64,000 nt of DNA from Lineus longissimus (GCF_910592395.1 NC_088315.1:10482501-10546500), one strand, 5' to 3'; positions 1-10,319 are shown, counted from the stretch's first letter. Program-made: numbers and translations. The notes: generated from the sequence alone by a model not told the origin.

Positions 1-1942
1 CTCTGAATCATCTTGTTCTGCTTCTACCTCCGGTTCTATGTCCGCGCCATTGTCAGTCGGTGTAGGTTCTTGGTTCCGTGTTTCTGGAGTTGTCTCCTCA
101 CTTCGAAATCCTGGTACCAATCCCTCATCAGAACTCTCAATGTCGCTATCCAATTCATCAGACTCTTGATGCACCTCTGGTCGTCGTCGGTCTCTCCGTT
201 TTCGCAATCGTCTAATTGGTGGTCCTTCAAATGGCAGCTCGTCGCATTGTAAGAGTAGATTCCGGTGTAGAATCCTAGTCCTGCCCATCCCTTTCTCCGG
301 TTTAACCTCATAAACTGGTGCATTTGGCGATACTCGTTTGGTCACAATGTGGATATCCTTTTCCCAATACGACCTGATTTTTCCAGGGCCTCCCCTTTCA
401 CTGAGATTTCGTACCAACACTCTATCGCCCTCCTTCAAAATTGTGCTTCTCAGATGCTTGTCATAATTCTTCTTTCCTTTCTCTTTGGATTTTCCTATGT
501 TCTCTCTGGCCATATCATAGGCCTCTTTCAGTTGACCGGTCCATTTATCCACTGTGTCCAAACCTTCATCTTGATTACATCCAAAAACTAAATCAACTGG
601 AAGTCTTGGGGATCTACCAAACAGAAGACGGAAAGGGGAGAATCCTGTAGAGTCATTCTTCGTACAATTGTACGCATGTACTAGCTTGTCTACGTGACTC
701 TTCCAATCCTTCTTGTGTTGTTCACTTAGGGTCCTCAACATCCCAAGTATAGTTCTATTCATCCTTTCACATGTTCCATTGCCAGCAGGGTGGTACGGTG
801 TTGTCCGACTTCTACCAATTCCACATCTCTTCTGAAGCTGATGGAACAGATGGTTTTCAAATTCCCTTCCTTGGTCGTGATGAAGCTTTCCCGGAAATCC
901 GAACCGAGGGATGAAGTCATTGAAAATCTTATCCGCTGCTGTACGACCAGACTTGTTCTTGGTTGGGTACACTTGCACAAAACGAGTGAAATGGTCCACC
1001 AAAACCAACATGTACTCATATCCTCCTTTTGAGCGTTCTAAGTGTACATAATCAATTGCTACCAGTTCAAATGGTTGGGTTGTCTCGATCGGTTTCAACT
1101 CTGCTCTCCTGGTCACCGTGGGTTTCTTGTCTTTGAGGCAAGGACATCTCTTCTGAATGTATCTGGTAATATCTTCACCCATACCAGGCCAGTAGAATCG
1201 TTCCTGTGCGAGGGCAATCACCCTATCTGGTCCCAAGTGTCCCATGTCTCGATGAAGCATCTCGTAAATCATTTGGTGGTATTCCTCTGGCAGGCATATT
1301 TGAGCACAATCTCGAGAGTCAGGTAATTTACAAGTTCTTCGTAGAATCCCATCCGAATCCAAATGCAATCTATCCCAGCTCCTGATCCAAGTTCCAAGTT
1401 TCCTCCGCAACTTTCCTCGATATGTCCTGAGTTCCTCCTTTGTTGGCCTTTCACCACTGCTCACCCATCGTTTCAACAAACCAGTTTCCGAGTCCTTATC
1501 TTGAGTCCTGGCTAGTTCTTGGGTAGGTATCACCTCCACGTTGTTTAAATCCAAAACGCTTTCCATTTCCTCAGCGATACCCACAGGGTTGGTCGATAAC
1601 ACCTCAATCCATCTGAGTCCTGCTTCATAGCCTTCTCCAGTTAATGCCTTTCCTACACTTCCAAGCTGTTCAGGTCCTGCAGCTTCAGTACAACCCTGCA
1701 TGTACACCTCAAAGTCCAAAGGTTGCCTACTCAATACATCAGCGTCTGTATTATTTATCCCTGGCTTGTAATGCAATGTGAAGTTGAAATCTGCCAGTTC
1801 ACCAACCCAACGGTGACGTGTTGCATCCAGCTTCGCAGAAGTCAAAATGTATGTTAACGGGTTGTTGTCGGTGTAGACGTCAAAATGTGGGGCATAGTAC
1901 AGGAAATCCCGGAATCTCTCCACCACGGCCCATTTCAACGCC
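1..1942 (-). pseudogene. pol: Gypsy pol, rest of RNase H and integrase, open to the window edge
   Basis: After the frameshift the minus-strand frame is open without interruption to position 1. It finishes RNase H (the conserved DNNPLTYIL is visible) and enters integrase. The zinc-binding region shows H-x4-H (HRDMGH, near 1245-1260) and a CPC pair near 1144. The catalytic triad is present: D in AIDYVH at 1051-1053, D in HHDQGREFE at 874-876, and E in ERMNRT at 766-768. Spacing is D-x58-D-x35-E. A GPxF/Y-like chromodomain-free tail follows, ending in an acidic, Glu/Asp-rich stretch at the window edge. No separate start is expected, because this is the C-terminal part of pol. Confidence 0.85.
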
Positions 1943-4142
1943 AAAAATCCAACTTGCCAGAATGTAGATGGTAGTTTTTCTCTGCTGGACTTAATGACCT
2001 TGAACCGTAAGCGATTACCCTCAACTCATCATCTGCCTGTCTCTGGTAGAGAATAGCTCCAAGTCCTTGACCGCTGGCATCAGTGTGCAGAACGAATGGT
2101 TTTTCATAATCCGGATATGCCATCACTGGGGTCGATGTCAGACATTCAATCAGCTCATCCAATGTGCGACGATGTTCGTCTCTCCACTCAATCCGCTCTC
2201 GCGATGCTTTCTGACCTCCTCCCTTTGTCTTCCTACTTTGCTTCTTCTGTCGTCCTTTGGATTTCTGTTCCTTACCAGAATCGACTTCGCTCAACAGATC
2301 ATACAAGCTTCTGGCCCGCCTACTGAAGTCTGGAATGAATTTCCGGTAATACCCAAGTAGTCCCATGAGTTGCCTCACCTCTCCTACCGTCTTTGGCTCT
2401 TTCTCTCTTAGTGCAAGAACAGGTTTGATATCTGCTGGGTCCATCCGATAGCCCCCTTCTGAAACCAACTGCCCCAGAAACCTGACCTCCAACCTGAACA
2501 ACATACATTTCTTTGGTTTCACTTTGATACCTTTATCCTTTAATCGTTTCAAAACCGATCTTACATCTTCAATGTGTTGTTCAAAGGTTTTACTGAAAAT
2601 GAGACAATCATCTAAATAGGGAATGCAACATTTATCACGCAAATCTACCAAAGTTTCCTCCATGAAATTCTGGAAACAACCTGGAGCCCCTGACACACCA
2701 AAAGGAATGCGAGACCATTCATATAATCCCCATGGCGTGCTGAAAGCAGTGTAAGGTCGACAACTTTCTTTCACAAAACCCTGATGGTAGGCCTTGGACT
2801 GGTCAATGACAGAGAAAAAGCGATTACCAATCAGAGTTTGAATTTCATGCTGTATTCGTGGCATTGGAATTTGCGGAACAAAGCTCTTTTGATTGATGGC
2901 CCTATAGTCAATGCACAGGCGAAGAGTGTTGTCCTTCTTACGGACACACACCATAGGACTAGAATAAGAAGATGTACTCTTCTGTATCCAATTTCGGTTC
3001 AGTAGGTCAGTGACATAATCTTTTACCTCTTGGTAGAGTGGTGGTGGCAATGCCCGATACGGTTGTGAGACTGGAAAATCATCTTTCAACTTAATATCTA
3101 ATTGCAAACTTGGAGCACAACCAATGTCATTTTCATCCTTAGCAAAGGCATGACATTCATCTCTAAGCATCTTTCTTACCATAGTGATTTGTTCTGGATT
3201 TAAGACAGTTTCATCTAGTTCCACATCTGGATCCCATGAATCAGGCTTATCCGTCTTACTATCGATACTTACCTCTTGCGCTCCAACCTCTCTACCATGG
3301 ACTTCTCTTCCAAATTCCATCAGCTTTTCCCCGTCTCTGGGTGGTACCACAGTGATGAGAGACCTGACTGATTCTAACCGTCCCACTGTCATTCCTCTAT
3401 GTAAGACGACGTCATGGTCTGAAAAATTGCTAATTGGAATAGTTACAGCGCAACTAGCCCCCCTCTGTACTTTAACTAGCGCCTGTGGAACTTGTATTGC
3501 TCCATCCCAGTGGTTATACCCCTCACTAGAAAATACTGCCTGGTGGTTAGAGTTTTCTGCGCCGACACGTGTGAAGCACCTGACCTTTAGGGTTTTCCCC
3601 TTGGGAACTACCACATTCTGTTTTCCAATCTTGACTAGACCCAACGCACTATGTTGTTCTTTCTCCAAAACAGACAGAACAGATGAAACCTTTGTTTTAT
3701 CAACAGTTGGAAAAATAGATGAAATACCAGCGTCATTCAACCAGTGGGCTATTACATTGTACCCCAAGATGGGTGATTTGAGTTCAGCTTTTGTCACCAA
3801 AAATGGTACCCCTGCAACATTTTGACCATTAGGTGGACTTATCTCCAACTCCACATATCCCAAAAAAACAATGTCGTCCCCACTAGCCGACCGAACACGT
3901 AGCGTTTCATCAATTAGTTCTTTGATTGGTCTAATGTCCTTATCTGAAAATCGTTCACGGAGCCAATTAAGTCCTACCAAGCTAACTTGGGCTCCAGTAT
4001 CCCATAGCATTTCCTCACACTGTCCTTCAACCATCAAGGAGACCGAACACTTCTCCCCGACAAGCTTTATCAATCGTTTCAATCGTTTCAATTCTGGAAA
4101 CAACCTGGAGCCCCTGACACACCAAAAGGAATGCGAGACCAT
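1935..4142 (-). pseudogene. pol: Gypsy pol, second copy of protease plus complete RT and RNase H start
   Basis: This 735-residue frame begins in the duplicated block, so it repeats the protease (DTGAQ) and all early RT motifs before continuing into the unique part of pol. RT motifs are complete: LRLCIDYRAINQ, FFSVIDQSKAYHQGF, IPFGVSGAPG, and the catalytic box as YLDD at 2608-2619. A tether with a lysine-rich insertion (KEQKSKGRQKKQSRKTKGGG) leads to RNase H (FVLHTDASGQGLGAILYQ). The frame breaks within RNase H at SPAEKNYHLHSGKLDFWR, because a run of five A on the plus strand (1943-1947) is out of phase. Everything after that point reads in another frame. Its first 18 or so residues come from the duplication junction and are not a real start. 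Confidence 0.85.
2666..4079. repeat. 1414-bp tandem duplication in pol, unit 1
   Basis: This block recurs at 4090-5503 with a constant offset of 1424 bases and no difference in the stretches I compared, including every secondary frame. The two units are separated by a 10-base spacer (4080-4089) that itself repeats CAATCGTTTC. The offset is not a multiple of three, so the duplication breaks pol. Perfect identity points to a very recent event or to an assembly artefact. Confidence 0.9.
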
Positions 4143-5761
4143 TCATATAATCCCCATGGCGTGCTGAAAGCAGTGTAAGGTCGACAACTTTCTTTCACAA
4201 AACCCTGATGGTAGGCCTTGGACTGGTCAATGACAGAGAAAAAGCGATTACCAATCAGAGTTTGAATTTCATGCTGTATTCGTGGCATTGGAATTTGCGG
4301 AACAAAGCTCTTTTGATTGATGGCCCTATAGTCAATGCACAGGCGAAGAGTGTTGTCCTTCTTACGGACACACACCATAGGACTAGAATAAGAAGATGTA
4401 CTCTTCTGTATCCAATTTCGGTTCAGTAGGTCAGTGACATAATCTTTTACCTCTTGGTAGAGTGGTGGTGGCAATGCCCGATACGGTTGTGAGACTGGAA
4501 AATCATCTTTCAACTTAATATCTAATTGCAAACTTGGAGCACAACCAATGTCATTTTCATCCTTAGCAAAGGCATGACATTCATCTCTAAGCATCTTTCT
4601 TACCATAGTGATTTGTTCTGGATTTAAGACAGTTTCATCTAGTTCCACATCTGGATCCCATGAATCAGGCTTATCCGTCTTACTATCGATACTTACCTCT
4701 TGCGCTCCAACCTCTCTACCATGGACTTCTCTTCCAAATTCCATCAGCTTTTCCCCGTCTCTGGGTGGTACCACAGTGATGAGAGACCTGACTGATTCTA
4801 ACCGTCCCACTGTCATTCCTCTATGTAAGACGACGTCATGGTCTGAAAAATTGCTAATTGGAATAGTTACAGCGCAACTAGCCCCCCTCTGTACTTTAAC
4901 TAGCGCCTGTGGAACTTGTATTGCTCCATCCCAGTGGTTATACCCCTCACTAGAAAATACTGCCTGGTGGTTAGAGTTTTCTGCGCCGACACGTGTGAAG
5001 CACCTGACCTTTAGGGTTTTCCCCTTGGGAACTACCACATTCTGTTTTCCAATCTTGACTAGACCCAACGCACTATGTTGTTCTTTCTCCAAAACAGACA
5101 GAACAGATGAAACCTTTGTTTTATCAACAGTTGGAAAAATAGATGAAATACCAGCGTCATTCAACCAGTGGGCTATTACATTGTACCCCAAGATGGGTGA
5201 TTTGAGTTCAGCTTTTGTCACCAAAAATGGTACCCCTGCAACATTTTGACCATTAGGTGGACTTATCTCCAACTCCACATATCCCAAAAAAACAATGTCG
5301 TCCCCACTAGCCGACCGAACACGTAGCGTTTCATCAATTAGTTCTTTGATTGGTCTAATGTCCTTATCTGAAAATCGTTCACGGAGCCAATTAAGTCCTA
5401 CCAAGCTAACTTGGGCTCCAGTATCCCATAGCATTTCCTCACACTGTCCTTCAACCATCAAGGAGACCGAACACTTCTCCCCGACAAGCTTTATCAATCG
5501 TTTTTGATTTCTAGGAGTAAGTTCAGTAACAGTTTCACTTTCATGCGAGCTTTGCACCTTTTGTGCTGCCATAGCTGTTCCAACTCCTTGGATTGTCTGA
5601 CATATCGTTCTATGCTCACCCCAACCCTGTTTTTGGCAATTCCGACTACAATATAGAACTTGCCCGAGACACCCAGCGCATCGTTTTAAATCAACATGAG
5701 CACTACATGTCCTACAACACATCTGCGAGGTTGAGGAGAGGGTCTCTTTTGATTCGATCAC
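4088..5761 (-). pseudogene. pol: Gypsy pol, N-terminal part: MYND finger, aspartic protease, start of reverse transcriptase
   Basis: This 557-residue frame opens at a GTG codon; an in-frame TAA lies upstream inside the inserted repeat, so the true start is unknown. Residues 16-54 form a textbook MYND zinc finger: C16, C19, C28, C31, C38, C42, H50 and C54, with YC and W47 in the usual places. The aspartic protease active site follows as DTGAQ, with catalytic D113. Next come the linker and the first RT motifs (LRLCIDYRAINQ, FFSVIDQSKAYHQGF). The frame ends at GAPGCFQN, where a tandem duplication shifts it. A MYND finger normally mediates protein-protein contacts; its fusion to a retrotransposon pol is unusual. 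Confidence 0.85.
4090..5503. repeat. 1414-bp tandem duplication in pol, unit 2
   Basis: Second unit of the duplication described for 2666-4079. Beyond 5503 the sequence continues with the unique MYND and protease-linker region, so this unit is in its original 5' context. Unit 1 is in its original 3' context (RT palm, YLDD, RNase H). Confidence 0.9.
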
Positions 5762-5774
5762 TGTGCCCCCTTTT

Positions 5775-5833
5775 TAGCTCACCTCTTAGCAGAGGTGAGC
5801 TTATCCCATACCGTGGCGTCCGTCGTCCGTCGT

Positions 5834-5877
<44 letters not shown>

Positions 5878-6820
5878 CGTCGTCCGTTAGCAGGGCACGT
5901 TTCGTAACTGTTAGAGCTATTGAGTTGAAACTTGGTACACATGTACCCTTATGTAATGACACCTTGGAGACCAAGTTTCGGTCCGATTCGTTTCATGGTT
6001 TGGCCACCAGGGGGCCAAACGTTAAAAGTGAAAATATGCAATATCTCCCTTAATAGTAGTCGGGAAATTTTGAAAAAAATATGGTAGGTACTTCTAGCAA
6101 AGGTGCATCATATATCCTCCGGGTTTTTGATTTGACCTCCTTTTCAAGGTCACAGAGGTCAAATGGTGTAAATTGGCCGTTAGGATGTAACGATGGCACG
6201 TTTCTAAACTGCAATGACTATTGATACCAAATTTGGTACACATTAACCCCTTAGTCAGGTGATCTCAGGGACCGAAGTTTGGTCCAATATGATTCACCAC
6301 TTGACCACCAGGGGGCAAAATCCAAAAACCTTAAAAATGTGATTATTCCTTAACTTCTTGCCCGATTGCCACCAATTTGATATCATGGATACATCTAACC
6401 ACCATACAGTATATGTCACACAGGTTTTTAATTTGACCTTCTTGTCAAGGTCACAGAGGTCAAATGGCGTAAATTCGCCGTCAGGCCGTAACTATGGCAC
6501 GTTTCTTAACTGCAATGATTATTGATCACAAATTAAGTACACATGTACCCCAAGGCATGTACCCCTTGGTCAGGTGATCTCAGGTACCGAAGTTTGGTGC
6601 GATCTGATGTGCCGTTTGGCCTCCAGGGAGGGGGCCAAATCCTAAATTCTTCAAAATGCCATTATTCCTAGTAATGATTTCCCCGATTGTCACCAATTTT
6701 ATATCATAGGTACATCTAATTCTAACAACCATTCAATGTGTCATCCGGGTCTTCTTTGATTTGACCTACTTTTCAAGGTCACAGAGGTCGAATGTACTGT
6801 AAATTGGCCATTTTGGGGAA
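5775..6820 (+). mobile_element. Helentron-like (pearl/DINE-type) non-autonomous element between gag and pol, 3' end missing
   Basis: The left end begins in a T-run followed by a palindromic tip (AGCTCACCTCTTAGCAGAGG, then TGAGCT). A trinucleotide microsatellite and about three degenerate tandem units of roughly 300 bp follow, seen by the recurring GTCACAGAGGTC and GGCACGTTTC about every 300 bases (5.89-6.19, 6.19-6.49 and 6.49-6.80 kb). A subterminal palindrome plus microsatellite plus tandem core is the layout of Helentron-associated (HINE/pearl) elements. The usual terminal hairpin at the 3' end is absent; the element merges into gag near 6820, so it is truncated or diverged there. It interrupts the gag-pol junction of the Gypsy element. 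Confidence 0.6.
5818..5886. repeat. (GTC)n microsatellite
   Basis: An almost pure GTC/CGT trinucleotide run flanked by GTCC-interrupted units. It is the microsatellite core of the Helentron-like insertion. The valine-rich and threonine-rich frames across it are artefacts. Confidence 0.9.
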
Positions 6821-8149
6821 ATTGTAATTGCTTGTACCTACATCAAACCTAACACTACATGACACAATACCATGCTCTTTATCCATCTTTCCTCCACATG
6901 AGGTGAGCACAATGGCCCTGGCCATTTCATTCAGTGATCCCTTCTCGTTTCCCGAACTACCAGCATCACCAGTAGGGTTTCTTAGTTGCGGACAGAAGTT
7001 TCGGTAGTGTTCATCTGAGCCACATTCGTAGCAATGGAAACAGCGAGTAGCTCCATCCCGCACACATTTGGGGCATTTGTTCTGCCGCCTATTGCCAGAA
7101 CGCTGTTGTGGTCGATTCCCAGTGGTAGGTTTGGCTTCTTCGGTAGCACTCGAGCTTCCTCCCTTGGACCTCACCGCCTGTCTCAACTCGTTCATCTCCA
7201 CCCGTATGGTTTTCAACTCTTCCAACACAGCGTTTGTCCCGGTCGTTTGACACTCCGTACCAGCCGACACGGCTTTCACCTTGACCGTTCTTTTGGCCTG
7301 CATCTCTGCCTGGCGTCGTGTTATATCGTTAACGGCTGCAATTAACTCCTCGTCCGAGTCCTTCTCAATATGCTGTTGTAGTTCCACCCGCAGGAGATCA
7401 TCATTGAGACCGGTGCAGACGGACTGCCTGAATTGCTGCTCAAGAAGACTAGTGTCGAACGTTTTAGTAGCATCCTCTCGGGAAGCGAACATGATCTTTT
7501 GTCTCATCGCGAGCGCCCTGTACAGAAAGTCCTGCGGAGACTCTTTTTGAACCTGACTCAATGAACATAGTTCTTGGTATAGTTGTGTGGCGGACTTCTC
7601 TCGGTAGTAACCCCGAATGATGGTTTGTGCCTTTGGAAGGGTCAATGATTCAATCCCTTCCAGATATTCGCGTAACCTACAAGTGGGCTCAATTGCCCGG
7701 ACCACACCGTCCAAAATGTCCATTTCCGAGTATCCGCGCTTACGACCTGCTTCCACTTGACGAAGAAAACTTAGATAACTCAAACAATTGGAGCGTTCTC
7801 CAATATTATTTGATAATTTAAAATTTTGTGTATGAAAGACCACGTTTGGTTTCTCCACTTTCTGTGCCACAACCATCTTTTCCGAGATGACGCCGGGGTC
7901 CGTAGCTCCTGGCTTTGTAACCCCCGTCAGGCCCTCCAGTAACTCGGTCAACCTCTTCACACCATGATCCTCGGTTTCCTTCGATTTCTCCATCTCGTCC
8001 TCGTAAAGAGATAGCATCTCTTCCATACCGAGTCCACTGTTTTCCTCGAAGCAACTCTCCACGGCCTTCTCTAACCGGTCGCTATTCGTACTGTATAATT
8101 TGCGTCGCAAGGACAGCAACACCTTCGTCCGTTCACCCTCTAATGCCAT
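6779..8149 (-). CDS. gag: Gypsy gag polyprotein with CCHC zinc knuckle
   Basis: A 456-residue frame starts at an ATG (MALEGERTKV) shortly downstream of the primer-binding site. The middle is a helical, charged retrotransposon-capsid-like region with LYQELCSLSQ and QESPQDFLYRALAMRQK. A basic, Gln-rich stretch follows (RPQQRSGNRRQNK). Near the C-terminus are CPKC and a zinc knuckle of C-x2-C-x4-H-x4-C form (CYECGSDEHYRNFC). Gag of this family packages element RNA into virus-like particles. The last dozen or so codons before the stop are not gag but the end of the inserted repeat that separates gag from pol, so the natural C-terminus or gag-pol junction is lost. Confidence 0.85.
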   Translation of the reverse strand: MALEGERTKVLLSLRRKLYSTNSDRLEKAVESCFEENSGLGMEEMLSLYEDEMEKSKETEDHGVKRLTELLEGLTGVTKPGATDPGVISEKMVVAQKVEKPNVVFHTQNFKLSNNIGERSNCLSYLSFLRQVEAGRKRGYSEMDILDGVVRAIEPTCRLREYLEGIESLTLPKAQTIIRGYYREKSATQLYQELCSLSQVQKESPQDFLYRALAMRQKIMFASREDATKTFDTSLLEQQFRQSVCTGLNDDLLRVELQQHIEKDSDEELIAAVNDITRRQAEMQAKRTVKVKAVSAGTECQTTGTNAVLEELKTIRVEMNELRQAVRSKGGSSSATEEAKPTTGNRPQQRSGNRRQNKCPKCVRDGATRCFHCYECGSDEHYRNFCPQLRNPTGDAGSSGNEKGSLNEMARAIVLTSCGGKMDKEHGIVSCSVRFDVGTSNYNFPKMANLQYIRPL

Positions 8150-8192
8150 GGTTCAGTTTTATATCCTTCCTTCTGTCCTTTAACTTGTGTAT

Positions 8193-8210
8193 TTCCCGGC
8201 TGAGCCCCCA
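8193..8210 (-). other. Primer-binding site, tRNA-Pro-like
   Basis: On the minus strand the sequence TGGGGGCTCAGCCGGGAA lies between the LTR-like TGTTAC end at 8215 and the gag start at 8149. It matches the complement of a typical animal tRNA-Pro 3' end at about 15 of 18 positions (from memory of the common Pro PBS). Its position just inside the LTR is where the minus-strand DNA primer binds in LTR elements. Confidence 0.6.
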
Positions 8211-8214
8211 AAAT

Positions 8215-9160
8215 TGTTACCTGGACAGATCTGGAAAGTGGAGGGGAATATTCAAGAATTACGGACGACAAAATCGAAATTTCCGCGACACAATTTTAAT
8301 GATATGCTGAACGAACTACAATGGCGAAATACATACATGAAAGAGAAATATTGTCACATAACAGCCCTTTGACCTTTAGAAATGTGTACAATCAAAATAC
8401 CAGTGATATCTATAGTAATTATACCCGATATAGGCCCACTGCCTATATAATCCAAGTATATACAATAAACATTAGAGTGACTAGCCGTGCTAGTTAATCT
8501 AAAAGAAATTGACAGAGTTAGGCCTAAATCTGAGAAAACATCAAGAAATCCCCGCACACAAAGTGTTAAAACCCGCAAAAACCCAAGAATTTCCGTGATT
8601 CACATTTTGATTCACATGTCATTTGGAATGCGTGCGTCTCTCCGAATACGGAAAGCGGTTTACAAATATGGCAAAAATCTGTGACGTATTTAAAATCCCT
8701 TTAAACTTCCAACCAATCACAGCATCGCACTTTCCCAAATATGGCACATCTGACCTATTCATCGCTGACGTGACCCCAGCCACAGCCAATCAGAGCGTCG
8801 CCTGATGTCAACAATACCAACGCGGTTGCATTGTTGACACTGTGTTCGAAACTAAAATCCCCGTTTCTGACATGAAACGTTAATCAAACATATGGAAACT
8901 TTATACAACAAAAATATACCTTAGCGTGACTTCTCTGAACAATAGTTGCGAACATTACATTCCCATTAAAGAATAGTTTGAAGCCCAAAATCCTTGACTG
9001 ACGCTCAAGCGCGCACAGCTGATCCAGCCATTCTGACAGCCCGAGGCTCGACGCTCAACAAATTTGCCGAAAACTATTTACAAACATCTCTAACCTTTTG
9101 CATGTCAATATACATCTGATCTACCAGTTTTACTACACATGACTAAATGATTTAAGGTTA
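8215..9160 (-). mobile_element. Probable 5' LTR region of the Gypsy element; outer boundary unresolved
   Basis: The plus-strand edge at 8215 is TGTTAC, next to the primer-binding site, as expected for an LTR edge. No gene is visible here. An 89-bp block at 8231-8319 recurs almost exactly at 9166-9254, an offset of 935 bases. That could mean an LTR of about 935 bp followed by the start of a second, tandem partial LTR, or an internal direct repeat. The other LTR lies outside the window, so the outer edge cannot be set. Confidence 0.45.
8231..8319. repeat. 89-bp direct repeat, copy 1
   Basis: Matches 9166-9254 with about one substitution (GAGGGGAAT against GAGCGGAAT). It lies just inside the LTR-like edge at 8215. 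Confidence 0.85.
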
Positions 9161-9165
9161 CTTAC

Positions 9166-9254
9166 CTGGAAAGTGGAGCGGAATATTCAAGAATTACGGA
9201 CGACAAAATCGAAATTTCCGCGACACAATTTTAATGATATGCTGAACGAACTAC
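9166..9254. repeat. 89-bp direct repeat, copy 2
   Basis: Second copy of the block at 8231-8319, in the same orientation. It is preceded by GGTTACTTACC, which resembles the TGTTACC that precedes copy 1. Confidence 0.85.
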
Positions 9255-9495
9255 GCAGGCGCGAACTATTCCTACGACGTTCTCAGAAACGTAATCCCCG
9301 CGTCATTCTGTGCTTCGCTCAAGATCCACTCATTTGCCAAAAAAAATGTGTCCCCCTTTTCTCGATGACTCCAAACTCATACCGCCGCATAAACTCATAC
9401 CGTCACATTGGCCTTGTATTTGATATAATACTTGGCTAGCTTACCTATTCTATCAAAATTAAAATGTTATCTCCTCACCTCATCATGTTTTGCAG

Positions 9496-9642
9496 GACAG
9501 GAATGATCTGCAGCTGCATTTGAACATATTTGGTGACCACATCTCAAAGATGACCAAGAGAGAGGATCGAGCTATGACTTTGCACATCCCATCGACTTCG
9601 GTGTTCACCAGTGCAATTATCAGAAGAGCCAGGCAATTCTAG
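9496..9642 (+). CDS. Probable 3'-terminal exon of an unidentified gene
   Basis: A good acceptor (pyrimidine-rich CTCCTCACCTCATCATGTTT then TGCAG) precedes a 147-base stretch that is open in the first frame for 48 codons and then ends in TAG. A canonical AATAAA polyadenylation signal follows at 9687-9692. The peptide (begins DRNDLQLHLNIFGDHISKM, ends RRARQF) matches no family I recognise. It is basic near its C-terminus. Acceptor, open frame, stop and poly(A) signal fall in the right order within 200 bases, which is better support than the frame alone. Upstream exons would lie to the left, possibly beyond the Gypsy insertion, and were not found. Confidence 0.4.
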   Translation, partial: DRNDLQLHLNIFGDHISKMTKREDRAMTLHIPSTSVFTSAIIRRARQF

Positions 9643-9686
9643 TATTCAAGTATTTCATTCTGTAATACTTACCTCAAAATTTACTA

Positions 9687-9692
9687 AATAAA
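9687..9692 (+). terminator. AATAAA polyadenylation signal
   Basis: Canonical hexamer 45 bases after the stop codon of the probable terminal exon at 9496-9642. Confidence 0.4.
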
Positions 9693-9977
9693 GAAAACCG
9701 CATGTGGCAGTTGGTTAAAAAAATCAAGTCTATCTGTTTAAAGTTTTTACTTGCTATCATTATTATCAACATTTCAATGGTGGCATTCTGCTAAGGTTTG
9801 CCTTTGTAGTCCTCATTTCGCAGCGGTCAATCGCATTTATCCGCACGCTGTCATTATTTCAGAAGACAATTTCTTATGAATATTGAAAATGAAAATACAA
9901 GTAACTTGTATTTTCACTTGCAACATCAAATTGACATGTACATGTATATAAAACCTGACTTTTAAGCAACAAATTAC

Positions 9978-10103
9978 AGGTTCGTGCTCGTTATGATAAT
10001 CATCAGTTTCGGGGTCCCAGAGTAGTTCCCGTTGATGAACCTCTTGAATTAATTTCGCCTCAGACATTGTTTCCGTGTTGTTCACTCGCAAAAGAATGGA
10101 CAT
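9978..10103 (-). CDS. MADF-domain-like first exon or exon fragment
   Basis: On the minus strand, frames starting at ATG 10103 (or the internal ATG 10067) read into LIQEVHQRELLWDPETDDY. This matches the start of the MADF (Myb/SANT-like, Adf-1 type) DNA-binding domain, whose hallmark is L-I-x-x-V-x-x-R-x-x-L-W-D, then D-Y. The match stops at HNEHE, directly before a possible splice donor (CCT then GTAATT, boundary at 9978). The frame beyond that is hydrophobic and unlike MADF. The rest of the domain was not found further along the minus strand, so this is either the first coding exon of a gene with a large intron or a relic. MADF proteins are transcription factors or transposon-derived DNA-binding proteins. 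Confidence 0.4.
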
Positions 10104-10319
10104 GTTCAATCCCAATATGGGCCTATATTCCCAATCCACAGTGCATATAAGCCCGCAATGTGACACGGCATAACCTATGGGAACGATCAATAACACCAAC
10201 GAAGGTTCATTGTCCGTGTGGCGCGCCAGGCGGTAAAAAGGGAATGTTGTGCAGGGCACGGAACAGCCTATGGATACGCAGCCTAAAGGAGTTGCGGCTG
10301 ACTGACAAGCCGTCACACA

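Larger units (their letters stand above)
1..8214 (-). mobile_element. Ty3/Gypsy LTR retrotransposon, internal region, cut by the window edge
   Basis: Reading on the minus strand, the order is primer-binding site, gag, then pol as MYND finger, protease, reverse transcriptase, RNase H, integrase. This protease-RT-RNaseH-integrase order is that of Ty3/Gypsy elements. The integrase frame is still open at position 1, so the end of pol and the 3' LTR lie outside the window. The copy is defective: pol carries a 1.41-kb internal tandem duplication that shifts the frame, a one-base frameshift before the integrase, and a roughly 1-kb insertion separating gag from pol. I infer that it cannot move by itself. 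Confidence 0.9.

Noticed and set aside
3184-5249. Two identical 213-codon plus-strand frames
   Set aside because: Antisense of the duplicated protease region of pol; they are identical only because the DNA is duplicated.
5593-5942. Poly-valine and poly-threonine frames
   Set aside because: GTC microsatellite artefact; the MYND frame on the minus strand explains the left part.
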